Source: Gammaproteobacteria bacterium | GTDB lineage: Bacteria; Pseudomonadota; Gammaproteobacteria; Burkholderiales; Gallionellaceae | Length of the DNA stretch: 64,000 nucleotides | Assembly: GCA_018820925.1 (NCBI GenBank) | Contig: JAHJNJ010000042.1 | Coordinates: 62,001 to 126,000, forward strand | Direction of reading: 5' to 3' | Shown here: positions 26,414 to 34,810 of the stretch, piece by piece | Position numbering within the stretch: the stretch's first letter is position 1 | Layout: every line of letters starts with the position of its first letter | Position numbers and translations under genes: made by a program | The notes under the pieces: generated by a model | The model's database searches: none | What the model was told of the DNA's origin: nothing | The model's input: the letters and a program-made list of their open reading frames with translations, nothing else

Positions 26414-28129
26414 ATGAAAGTTGCCAGGTATGTAGCGCAAGTGCTGAGCGACAACGGAATCGATACGGTATTCGGCCATATCGGCGGATTCAATGCGGAC
26501 ATGATTGACGCGATGACCGAGAGCGGGAAACAGAAATTCGTACTGAATTACCACGAGCAAGCGTCCGCTTTTGCGGCCAATGCCTTTGCCATGGTCAGGG
26601 AAAATCTGGGGGTAGCCACTTCTTCCGGCGCACCCAGTTCCTGCAATCTGGTGGCGGGTATCGCCAACTCATTTTTTGACTCGGTCCCCTGCCTTTTCCT
26701 GGTTGGCAGCGTCCACACCAAGGCGGTCAGGAAGTCTCCCGAAATCAGGCAGAACGCCTTCGAAGAAATCGATATGGTCTCGCTGGTCGCAGGGATCTCC
26801 AAGTATGCGGTGAAGGTAACCGATCCAAAGGATATACGGTATTGCCTGGAAAAGGCTCTTTATGTCGCCAGGGAAGGGCGCAAAGGACCTGCAGTCCTCG
26901 ACATTCCCTATGACGTAGCCCGCAGCGACGTCAATGTGGAGGAACTGAAGGCTTTTTCTCCGCCGCAAGAAGAAAACTTCGATCCAATCGATGTACACGA
27001 ATTCGTCAAGACACTGGAAAATGCCAAGCGGCCATTGCTGCTTCTCGGCGGAGGGTGCAGGAGTGCGACGTCGAGACAAGCGCTAGGCGAACTGCTCGAC
27101 AAGGTGGCCATTCCCGCCGTGGCGTCCCTCTGCGGACTTGACGTACTACCCCACGACCACCCTTGTTTTGCCGGTTTCATAGGACATTATGGCAATCGAT
27201 ATGCCAACTTCGCGCTGGCAAATTGTGATGCGCTGATCGTGTTGGGATCAAGGCTGGACGAAAGGCAAATTGCCGGCAACAAGGACAGATTCGCCCCGGA
27301 TGCGAAGATTATCCGCGTTGATATCGATCGCGTAGAACATGTCCGTAGTATTGCGGCTCACGTCAGCATTTATTCAAGTGTCGAGAATTTCCTGAAGACA
27401 GTCCTTGAGGGAAATTACCAGGGATTGCATTTTCCAAAATGGCACGACGCGATTGCCGGATGGAAGAAGCGCTATCCATCTCACGACATAAAACTCGATG
27501 AAGTTAATGCTCACAATTTCCTGAACGCCATATCCGGGTATCTTCCGGAAAATCTCGTGGTCTGTGTCGATGTTGGACAGAACCAGATGTTTACGGCGCA
27601 GTCATTACGGCTGCGGCAAGGCAATAGACTTCTGAATTCTGCGGGGTACGGATCAATGGGATATTCCCTCCCGGCCGCAATAGGTGCGGCATACGCCCAG
27701 CCAGACGCAACTATCATTTCCATAAACGGCGATGGCGGGCTGCAAATGAACATACAAGAATTGCAGGTCATCAAGCGAGACAAACTCCCGATCAAAATCA
27801 TCGTCCTGAATAACAATTGTCTTGGCATGATCAGGAGGTTGCAGGAAAGACTTTTTGATGATCGTACCGTCGCCACGGTGCAGGGCTATGAGTCTGCCGA
27901 TTATTCCGCAATAGCCCCTGCATATGGTCTGCAGTATGTAAAGATTGATTCGGCAGATCAATATTGCCTTATGAAGGATCTGTTAAACAGCCCCGCCTCT
28001 GTTCTCGTAGAAGTAATACTCCCCCAGAAAATAATGAACAACCCCGAGCCTGGCGCCGAGATCGATTTGCAGACGCCGCTGCTCTCCGAAACAGAAAACG
28101 AGCAGATTAAAATGGATTGCAAGTTCTGA
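26414..28129 (+). CDS. Thiamine diphosphate-dependent acetolactate synthase-like enzyme
   Basis: The 571-aa protein has the three ThDP-enzyme domains. The catalytic Glu is in NYHEQASAF (Glu48), the central domain follows, and the ThDP/Mg motif starts GDGGLQ at 439-441 and closes with VLNNNCLG. Residues expected for catalysis are present. Housekeeping acetolactate synthase is unlikely because no small subunit or ilv genes are near. By context it may add a two-carbon unit to a keto-sugar, as YerE does for yersiniose, but that is inference. It shares one base with the next gene (TGATG). Confidence 0.82.
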   Translation: MKVARYVAQVLSDNGIDTVFGHIGGFNADMIDAMTESGKQKFVLNYHEQASAFAANAFAMVRENLGVATSSGAPSSCNLVAGIANSFFDSVPCLFLVGSVHTKAVRKSPEIRQNAFEEIDMVSLVAGISKYAVKVTDPKDIRYCLEKALYVAREGRKGPAVLDIPYDVARSDVNVEELKAFSPPQEENFDPIDVHEFVKTLENAKRPLLLLGGGCRSATSRQALGELLDKVAIPAVASLCGLDVLPHDHPCFAGFIGHYGNRYANFALANCDALIVLGSRLDERQIAGNKDRFAPDAKIIRVDIDRVEHVRSIAAHVSIYSSVENFLKTVLEGNYQGLHFPKWHDAIAGWKKRYPSHDIKLDEVNAHNFLNAISGYLPENLVVCVDVGQNQMFTAQSLRLRQGNRLLNSAGYGSMGYSLPAAIGAAYAQPDATIISINGDGGLQMNIQELQVIKRDKLPIKIIVLNNNCLGMIRRLQERLFDDRTVATVQGYESADYSAIAPAYGLQYVKIDSADQYCLMKDLLNSPASVLVEVILPQKIMNNPEPGAEIDLQTPLLSETENEQIKMDCKF

Positions 28130-29091
28130 TGTGCACAATTCTGGTTTCAGGTGCCTCCGGTATCGTTGGATATGGCATTCTAAAATCTCTGAGGCAGAGT
28201 CATCCGGATTGCCGGCTGATCGGCACTACCGTACATGACGGCAGCATAGCACCGGCTTTTTGCGATATTTTTGAAAAAGCCCCGATGACCAATGATGCAG
28301 GTTATTTCCCATGGTTGGTCAACTTGATCAAGAAATACAAAGTTTCACTTGTCATTCCCGGCATTGAAGCGGATGTGTTTGCCTGGAATGAGCACCGTGC
28401 AGCAATTGAACAAAGTGGAGCTGTCGCTCTGCTGAACAATCCTGAACTAATCAGATTGTGCTCCGACAAATGGCTCTTTTACCAATGCCTCATAGAAAAC
28501 AATTCACCATACGCCATTCCAACAAGCCTGGAGTTGGACGAAAAACTGGGGCAGTTTCCTTTACTGATGAAGCCAAGGAAAGGATCAGCGTCACAAGGAA
28601 TAACCATCATCGAAAACAGGGAGAGCCTTGAGAAGCACCTTAGCAACCCCAAGCCCATGATGATGTATCAGCCGGAAATTGGCAGTACGGAGGAGGAATA
28701 TACGGTCTCCGCCTTTTTTGATAAGAACAGCAAGATATGTTCTTTTATCACGCTGAAAAGAAAACTTTCCGAAGCAGGTTTCACTGAAAGCGCAGAAACC
28801 GCCGAACTGGCCGGAGTCGATGATGCACTTTTCCATTTGGGCGGGATATTCAAGCCCATTGGTCCGACAAATTTTCAATTCAGAGTTGAAAAGGGGTGGC
28901 TGAAACTGCTGGAAATCAATCCGCGAATTTCCTCAGCCACATCGATCAGGACAGCATTCGGCTACAATGAAAGCGCCATGGCCGTCGACCTGTTCCTGCT
29001 AGGCATAAGCCCTGGTCAGCCACAAATAAAACGTGGTCATGCGGTCAGATATACAGAGGACAAGATATTTTATGATAGCGCTAATCTCTGA
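28129..29091 (+). CDS. ATP-grasp ligase (carbamoyl-phosphate synthase-like)
   Basis: Cytosolic 320-aa protein: an N-terminal Rossmann-like domain (ILVSGASGIVGYGILKSL) followed by ATP-grasp, with the nucleotide-binding lysine region FPLLMKPRKGSASQGI and the magnesium-binding end LKLLEINPRISSATSIR. ATP-grasp proteins join a carboxylate to an amine or thiol through an acyl phosphate; the substrates here are unknown. It may acylate or aminoacylate a sugar. Its start is fused to the stop of the ThDP gene, and its end overlaps the phosphoesterase gene by 20 bp, so the three are co-translated. Confidence 0.82.
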   Translation: MCTILVSGASGIVGYGILKSLRQSHPDCRLIGTTVHDGSIAPAFCDIFEKAPMTNDAGYFPWLVNLIKKYKVSLVIPGIEADVFAWNEHRAAIEQSGAVALLNNPELIRLCSDKWLFYQCLIENNSPYAIPTSLELDEKLGQFPLLMKPRKGSASQGITIIENRESLEKHLSNPKPMMMYQPEIGSTEEEYTVSAFFDKNSKICSFITLKRKLSEAGFTESAETAELAGVDDALFHLGGIFKPIGPTNFQFRVEKGWLKLLEINPRISSATSIRTAFGYNESAMAVDLFLLGISPGQPQIKRGHAVRYTEDKIFYDSANL

Positions 29092-29752
29092 CATCCACGG
29101 TAACCATGAAGCGTTAACCAAAGTGTTGGCAAAAATCGACAGCATGGGCATCAATGAGGTTTACTGCCTTGGAGACGTGGCTGGTTACTATACCGAGATA
29201 AATGCATGCTGCGATGAGATACGCAGGAGAAACATTAAAACAGTAATGGGGAATCATGACTGGTATGTGGCTGGAAAGAGTTTCTGCCCAAGGTCAAAGA
29301 GTGTAAATGACTGTCTCAAGTATCAGAGGTCTGTTATCTCCGAAGAAAATTTCGCCTGGATTCGTAGCCTGCCCATTTTTCTGAACGCAGGTGAACTGTC
29401 GATGGTGCACGGAGGATGGGGCGACCCTATTGACGAATATGTGGACCCAACTGAGGATTACTTTTCGCAGATCGATGGAAAATTTTTTGCCTCGGGACAC
29501 ACTCATAGACAGGTAATCTGCCAATTTGAGGACAAGGTTTATTGCAATCCCGGCTCTGTCGGACAACCCAGAGACAATGATCCAAGAGCCGCTTTCGCAA
29601 CATTTGATGGAAAAATGTTTCACCTTCATCGGGTCGAGTACGATTTCAATCGAGTCGGCGACCTGATGGAAAAAGCGGGCTTTTCCGGTTATTACTATGA
29701 TTGCTTGAAGAGTGGCGCCCAAAGACTTGGCTGGGCAGAAACCATGAAGTGA
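29072..29752 (+). CDS. Metallophosphoesterase of the YfcE/calcineurin-like superfamily
   Basis: The 226-aa protein has the full two-metal motif set: SDIHGNHEAL, GDVAGYY, GNHDWYVAG, HGGWGDP near 115-125, and SGHTHRQ, then NPGSVGQPRD. It should hydrolyse a phosphomonoester or diester, perhaps a sugar phosphate made by the neighbouring enzymes (inference). The start at 29072 lies within the end of the ATP-grasp gene. It is the last gene of the rightward cassette. Confidence 0.85.
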   Translation: MIALISDIHGNHEALTKVLAKIDSMGINEVYCLGDVAGYYTEINACCDEIRRRNIKTVMGNHDWYVAGKSFCPRSKSVNDCLKYQRSVISEENFAWIRSLPIFLNAGELSMVHGGWGDPIDEYVDPTEDYFSQIDGKFFASGHTHRQVICQFEDKVYCNPGSVGQPRDNDPRAAFATFDGKMFHLHRVEYDFNRVGDLMEKAGFSGYYYDCLKSGAQRLGWAETMK

Positions 29753-29882
29753 CAAACCGGAATTATGGACACTCATTAGTCGGCCGGTAGTCAAGGGCAA
29801 AAATATAGGCATCGCAATCCGGCAAACCCAACCGCACCCGTTTCCTCATTCTGTTGGTTGCAAAGAGAATCGCACCAGACAC

Positions 29883-30503
29883 TCATCGCACACCTTCCAA
29901 CGAGATAATGACCCCGCTTTCTCGCAGAAAACCGATGATTTCATCGACACATTGAGCCAGAGATAAACTCCCTGTATCCACAATAAGTTCCGGACTTACC
30001 GGCTCCTCATAGGGGGATGAGATGCCTGTGAAATTTTGAATCTCGCCAGCGCGAGCGCGCCGATACATCCCCTTCACATCCCGGCTCTCACAGATTTCCA
30101 GGGGGCAACGGCAGTACACTTCAATAAAATCCCCGACATCAAATAGCTGGCGAGCCACCAGCCGATCTGAGCGAAAGGGGGAAATGAAGGCCGTTAGCGT
30201 TACAACGCCTGCATCGACAAACAACTTTGCTGTCTCGCCAATCCGGCGAATATTTTCCTTGCGATCATTGTCAGAAAATCCAAGGTCTGCACACAACCCA
30301 TGCCGTATGTTGTCACCATCCAGAACATACGTGCGGCATTTCATCTGAAACAGTTTTTCTTCAACTGCATGAGATAGCGTAGACTTCCCTGACCCGGAAA
30401 GACCTGTGAACCATATTACCGCGCTATGGTGATCATTTAGCCGCTCCCTGCGATCACGTGTCACGCTTGCATGATGCCAGACAATGTTTGATTTTTGCTT
30501 CAT
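29883..30503 (-). CDS. cysC: Adenylylsulfate (APS) kinase
   Basis: Phosphorylates APS to PAPS, the universal sulfate donor. The 206-aa protein has the P-loop GLSGSGKST at 34-42, DGDNIRHGL, and the APS-kinase serine motif FISPFRSDR (Ser108). It has no fused sulfurylase domain. No cysDNH or sulfate assimilation genes are near. It overlaps the sulfotransferase gene by ATGA, so PAPS production and use are translationally coupled. Confidence 0.93.
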   Translation of the reverse strand: MKQKSNIVWHHASVTRDRRERLNDHHSAVIWFTGLSGSGKSTLSHAVEEKLFQMKCRTYVLDGDNIRHGLCADLGFSDNDRKENIRRIGETAKLFVDAGVVTLTAFISPFRSDRLVARQLFDVGDFIEVYCRCPLEICESRDVKGMYRRARAGEIQNFTGISSPYEEPVSPELIVDTGSLSLAQCVDEIIGFLRESGVIISLEGVR

Positions 30504-31546
30504 ATGGCGAGATCGGCCATAGGCTGCAATTCACATGGATAATCTAATGCCTGCAAATCCAACCCCGTCACTTCGGCCAATGCCCTGTTGTGGGGAACAA
30601 ACATGTTATTGAGTACATCCCGCCAACGCGCCGGATATTCCGCCGCCATGGGAGGGACATAGTCCTTTATCACCTCTGCGGCCGCACGATAGATCATCGT
30701 CCGCATCGAATAGCTTTTTTCCGCCTCTGCCGGAACGCTGCCACCATAGTTGACCTTCCAGTGCGCCCTCAATTTTTCCGTATCCGTCATGCCAAAATGC
30801 CCGCTCCCCATATTGTTCGGGTATTTCTCGTTCATTTGGCGCACCGCTTCGATATAGCGTTTGTCATCTGAATTGTTGTATTTCTTCAATTCCAGATCCA
30901 GCGGGATGATACCTGTAAACAGGCTGATTTCCTTCAGAACTTCCTGTTGCTCGCGAACCAGCAGTTCCATGGGAATCACGGCCACATTCTCCGCCCCGAA
31001 GAGCCCGGCATAGAGATCGAACATGCGGTCGTAATACAGATCGGAAAGGATCGTGCGAAACTGATGGAAATAGTGGTATTCGATAAATCGGGGGAAGTCT
31101 CCCTGATAACCGCAGCGCACGCACTCGAAGTAGAACGAAAGAAACAGGTCAAGCTGGTTGCGAATAACCATGAGAACCTTGCAATCCGGGCCGAACAGAG
31201 AATGCAGCCGCCGCGCTTTTTCCACCACATCAATGTCGTAATGGAAGGTGAACGCCATACTCTCTGAGGAGAAGCAGAGCAATTTCTTTGATTCATCCTG
31301 TTCGAACTTTTCGATATGCGATTGCAAATAGTCGCGCGTCTTCTGATCGTCGTACACGAACGATTTGGCATATCGCAGATCGACTTCCCCGATGCTAGCC
31401 ATTTCCTCGGTTATCCAGCCATGCACATTTTCCGCCCTGCCCCAGCCGAGAAAATAGATTTCCGGATGCTTATTGAAATAGTCCAGTTGCAGACTCGTGG
31501 ACATGCATTTTGGATACCCAATGTGAAGCAACCTTGTCTTAACCAT
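30500..31546 (-). CDS. PAPS-dependent sulfotransferase
   Basis: The 348-aa cytosolic protein begins MVKTRLLHIGYPKCMSTSLQ. PKCMSTSL (12-19) is the 5'-phosphosulfate loop, and KVLMVIRNQLDLFLSFYFECVR supplies the Arg/Ser of the 3'-phosphate loop. No transmembrane anchor is seen. The acceptor is unknown; context points to a sugar on flagellin or on a surface glycan. It is the first gene of a two-gene leftward operon with cysC, with modest A+T enrichment. Confidence 0.85.
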   Translation of the reverse strand: MVKTRLLHIGYPKCMSTSLQLDYFNKHPEIYFLGWGRAENVHGWITEEMASIGEVDLRYAKSFVYDDQKTRDYLQSHIEKFEQDESKKLLCFSSESMAFTFHYDIDVVEKARRLHSLFGPDCKVLMVIRNQLDLFLSFYFECVRCGYQGDFPRFIEYHYFHQFRTILSDLYYDRMFDLYAGLFGAENVAVIPMELLVREQQEVLKEISLFTGIIPLDLELKKYNNSDDKRYIEAVRQMNEKYPNNMGSGHFGMTDTEKLRAHWKVNYGGSVPAEAEKSYSMRTMIYRAAAEVIKDYVPPMAAEYPARWRDVLNNMFVPHNRALAEVTGLDLQALDYPCELQPMADLAI

Positions 31547-31596
31547 GAATAAGACCTTTCAGTAATAAGCGAAAATTCATTTTTGAACCACCCTGA

Positions 31597-31753
31597 TTAT
31601 GGCTGCCACTCGGCGATGCTGAACCCGCTGCGCCCCAAAACCATTGCCGTAATAGAACATATAGCGCTTACCAGTGACATCGATCACATAGGGATAGCAC
31701 TGCATCTCTTTCTTCCAATCTCCCGTTGAGCATTTCCAGCCAAAGACTGACAT
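31597..31753 (-). pseudogene. Frameshifted C-terminal remnant of a GH43/GH130-like propeller gene
   Basis: The minus-strand translation contains TGDWKKEMQCYPYVIDV then GKRYMFYYGNGFG, which aligns with the last blade of the intact gene at 25445-26386 (EYPHIAKINEKFIMFYCGNHFG). The frame is then lost in a CCCC run (31633-31636). Removing one base restores GFGRSGFSIAEWQP and a stop at 31597-31599, matching the intact ending GKEGFGYAELEI. The first 260 or so residues are missing. Confidence 0.7.
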
Positions 31754-31797
31754 CCTTGCGCACCTAAGCCATGACGCTTTCTTCCTTGTCTCATGAT

Positions 31798-33831
31798 TCA
31801 TTGCGGTTCGCGCAGCCAATCCTGCCAGATCATGCGCAACCTGGATTCGAAATTGCGCGCAAACGCCGCAACCTGCCATTGCGGTGAGGCAGCCACATGC
31901 TTGCCCAGCGTGGCGCGCAATTCCACCAACCGGGCCGGATCGGCCGCCAGCGCAGCCGCCTTGGCGATATATCCGGCGGTATCACCGGCAATGAACCGGT
32001 CCAGTCCGGCACCCGCAAGAATGGCGCCGGTACTTCTGCCGCGCCAATCGTTGCCTTCGATGGTAATCACCGGCACGCCCTGCCACAGCGCATTGATGGT
32101 GGTCGATCCGCTGCTGTAGGGAAAAGTATCCAGCGCAATATCGATCAGTTCATAACTTTTCTTCATGTGCTTGTAATGCGACATCCCCTCCAGAATCAAC
32201 CGCTCCGCATCAATCCCGCGCCGCTTGAAGAAATCGCGCACACGGACGCACTCCGCCGGTAAACGCAGATTGTTGGATTTCAGGTACAGGCGCGAACGCG
32301 GCACCTGACCGAGCAAGTCGGCCCATGTGGCCAACACCCGCTCGTTAACCTTGAAAAAATCGCCAAAGCATCCGAAAGTCACATATCCGTTTGTTTCGCA
32401 GCGCGGTCGCGCTACAACGGGTGGCTCGCCCATGTCCCATGCGCAAATCGTTCCCGGCGGCATCTTGAATATTTTCTCTACAAAGACGTTTTCCTCGCCC
32501 TCGCGGACGCAATATTCGTCGGTGATCACGTAGTTGTATGCCTTCACCCCCACCGTACACGGCAGGTTGTACCAGTTCAACTGGATGGGCGCGGGTTGCC
32601 TGAGCAGCGTTTCGAAGTAGTTCGGGCTGCGTATGCGCCCGTTGATATCCAGCATGATGTCGATCTCGTCGCGGCGAACCAGCGCAAAGAAATCCGCGCC
32701 GGGCAGTTTGCGGATATCGCGATACTGGTCGACGATGGGACGAATCTTCGCTTCGCCTATGCCGAAGTTATAGCAATACAGCTCGATTTTGCTTCGGTCA
32801 TGCGCCCTGAAATAGGGGTAAAGCGTATGCGCGCCGATCACACTATCGAAGTAGTCGCCGACAATCCCGACCTTGAGGCGCCGATCCGGGTTGCGATCAT
32901 TTTTGAAATCTCCGGGATGCGGCAGCAACTCCTCATGCGCATGCAATTTCGACCACTCCCGGCTTTCCCGAAAGTAATCCGCCGCAGTATGCCTGTCGCT
33001 CGCGAGATAGCACTTGAGCAGGAAGTTGTGGTTCTCCACCGAATTGTCTTTGGACAGATCGTCACGCGCCAACGCCTCGGCAAGATCAATCAGGCCGGAA
33101 TTAAAGAATGCCTCTTTGGCAGGTGTGTGATCCTGAATATCGGCCTCAGCATGTTTCATCAACATGCTCGCCATTTGATGCTCCGGATGCTGCGATAATA
33201 CTTTGCTCACATAAGGTATGGCCTCGTCACTTCTTCCCTGGTTGATCCTGATCTTGGCAAGCAGGTTCAATACATCGATGTTGTCGGGTTCGAGATGGTG
33301 CGCCCTGACAAAACTCTCCCAGGCCTCACTCAAATCATGGTCCCGCGTGAAATGAATCATCCCCACGCGCGAGTGTGCAGACACCGAATCATGCTTGAGC
33401 GCCAGCGCTGTCTGGTAATAGCGCATGGCAGCATCCATATCGCCCTTGTCGTAATAAGCCGTGGCTGCATTGAAGTTTACTTCCGGAGAGTCCGGGCAAA
33501 GCTCAAGCGCTTTGAGGAAACAATCGAGCGCCTGATCCAGCCGCTCCGACGCAAGCAGAAGCATGCCGAACTCATTGAGCGCTGCAGCAGAATCCGGCCG
33601 GATGGAAAGCGCCGCACGGAAAAATCCCTCGGCCATCGTTTGTTGCCCCATCTTGTTCGCGGCCTGCCCAAGCGCGTGATAAGCGTCGAAATTCGCCGGA
33701 TCCTGCGCCAACACCTTCTGATATGCCATGATGGCTTCCGCAAGCTGCCCACGCCGATGAAGAGCGACAGCAGCCTCCAGCAAAGCCGCGACACCGGATG
33801 GAGCATTACTTTGCGCCAGATTGGAATTCAA
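31798..33831 (-). CDS. TPR protein with a SPINDLY/O-GlcNAc transferase-type glycosyltransferase domain (GT41)
   Basis: The 677-aa cytosolic protein has an N-terminal TPR superhelix (about 10-250; repeats ending in DPANFDAYHALG, RPDSAAALNEFG, CPDSPEVNFNAA, EPDNIDVLNLLA). A C-terminal GT41-like two-domain transferase follows (about 310-670) with KVGIVGDYF, VTFGCFGDFFKVNERVLATWADLL and the C-terminal nucleotide-sugar segment TTINALWQGVPVITIEGNDWRGRSTGAILAGAGL. TPR arms in this family recognise protein substrates, so flagellin is the leading candidate acceptor. Confidence 0.88.
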   Translation of the reverse strand: MNSNLAQSNAPSGVAALLEAAVALHRRGQLAEAIMAYQKVLAQDPANFDAYHALGQAANKMGQQTMAEGFFRAALSIRPDSAAALNEFGMLLLASERLDQALDCFLKALELCPDSPEVNFNAATAYYDKGDMDAAMRYYQTALALKHDSVSAHSRVGMIHFTRDHDLSEAWESFVRAHHLEPDNIDVLNLLAKIRINQGRSDEAIPYVSKVLSQHPEHQMASMLMKHAEADIQDHTPAKEAFFNSGLIDLAEALARDDLSKDNSVENHNFLLKCYLASDRHTAADYFRESREWSKLHAHEELLPHPGDFKNDRNPDRRLKVGIVGDYFDSVIGAHTLYPYFRAHDRSKIELYCYNFGIGEAKIRPIVDQYRDIRKLPGADFFALVRRDEIDIMLDINGRIRSPNYFETLLRQPAPIQLNWYNLPCTVGVKAYNYVITDEYCVREGEENVFVEKIFKMPPGTICAWDMGEPPVVARPRCETNGYVTFGCFGDFFKVNERVLATWADLLGQVPRSRLYLKSNNLRLPAECVRVRDFFKRRGIDAERLILEGMSHYKHMKKSYELIDIALDTFPYSSGSTTINALWQGVPVITIEGNDWRGRSTGAILAGAGLDRFIAGDTAGYIAKAAALAADPARLVELRATLGKHVAASPQWQVAAFARNFESRLRMIWQDWLREPQ

Positions 33832-33832
33832 C

Positions 33833-34048
33833 TTAGCCCCCTCCCCTTCCCCGCACCGGTAAAAAGCGCATAGCGCTCACAGCTGCGAAAAATTGAATTG
33901 CTGCGCCTATAGTTTCATCGTAGATCGCTTCGTGGTCGCGGTTCATGTTCCCGGGCGACTTCGGCGCGAAGAAATAACATGCGTCCGGCGGATAGAAACT
34001 CTCGACATCCTCATAATCATTCAGCCCGAAAATATCGACTTTGCGCAT
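33833..34048 (-). CDS. Small hypothetical protein
   Basis: The 71-aa frame begins MRKVDIFGLNDYEDVESFYPPDACYF and ends in a Gly/Arg-rich tail next to the following gene. AGGGATGGA precedes the ATG, and the frame lies between the methyltransferase (24 bp) and the TPR transferase (1 bp), consistent with co-transcription. I do not recognise the family. It could be a real small protein or the tail of a lost gene. Confidence 0.45.
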   Translation of the reverse strand: MRKVDIFGLNDYEDVESFYPPDACYFFAPKSPGNMNRDHEAIYDETIGAAIQFFAAVSAMRFLPVRGRGGG

Positions 34049-34071
34049 CTCGATCCATCCCTGATGTCCGG

Positions 34072-34803
34072 TCAGTCCTTGATCACGTACGCCGTCGGCA
34101 TCCAGCCGTTGGGGAACGTGCGTATCACCGCATGCGGCAACACCTCGCGTACCGCGCGCGTCTCGCCGGGGGCGATATCCAGGTTGTACTGGTCGAAGAT
34201 GACGACGCCGCCCGGCGTCATGCGTTCCCAGAAATACGGCAGGCTGTTTTTGACGACTTTATAGATACCGATGTCGAAAATTACCAGCTTGAATTGCAGA
34301 TGCGGATGTGCGCTGAAAAATTCGCCCACCGCACTCGATGTCATATCCATGTCATGCACTTTGAGGATGTGCCCCAGCCCCTGCGCCTCGATCAGTTTAT
34401 CCACGCGTGACTTGGGTTCGGCATACGCACCTTCGATGAGGTGCGCCTTGTCTTCCTCTGAAATGTCGCGCTCCCCCTGAAACCAGTCGAAGCCGTGCAC
34501 CTGGGTCAGCGCGTGCGGCTCGTACAACTGGCTCAGCTTGGTCAGCAGCATGGAACCGGCGCCTTTGTACATGCCGATCTCGGCCATATGCCCGGCGATC
34601 CCCAATGTCTTCTGGTAAGTCTCGATCAGTGCCATGAAACGTGCCAGCGTGAGATGCCCGGTGAAGCAGGGAAAGTTGTGGATGTAATCCTCGGTGCTAT
34701 AGCCGAGCCCTTTGATGGTCTCCAGCGCCTGATAGTAGGGCTCCCTCATGGCTGCAAACTTGCTGCTTTCCAGATCGCCAGGTACGAAATCGCCTTTAGA
34801 CAT
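34072..34803 (-). CDS. Class I SAM-dependent methyltransferase (TylF/macrocin O-methyltransferase-like)
   Basis: The 243-aa protein has a helical N-terminus (YQALETIKGLGYSTEDYIHNFPCFTGHLTLARF) and a Rossmann methyltransferase core: MAEIGMYKGAGSMLL (SAM loop, near 87-101), QVHGFDWFQG, KLVIFDIG and PGGVVIFDQYN. TylF-like enzymes O-methylate sugars. The start at 34803 gives MSKGDFVPGDLESSKF. It is 7 bp from the upstream methyltransferase. Confidence 0.82.
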   Translation of the reverse strand: MSKGDFVPGDLESSKFAAMREPYYQALETIKGLGYSTEDYIHNFPCFTGHLTLARFMALIETYQKTLGIAGHMAEIGMYKGAGSMLLTKLSQLYEPHALTQVHGFDWFQGERDISEEDKAHLIEGAYAEPKSRVDKLIEAQGLGHILKVHDMDMTSSAVGEFFSAHPHLQFKLVIFDIGIYKVVKNSLPYFWERMTPGGVVIFDQYNLDIAPGETRAVREVLPHAVIRTFPNGWMPTAYVIKD

Positions 34804-34810
34804 GATTTTT

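Noticed and set aside
25445-31546. Search for transposases, integrases or att sites at the edges of the A+T-rich block
   Set aside because: None seen; the only sign of mobility is composition and the duplicated glycosidase-like gene.
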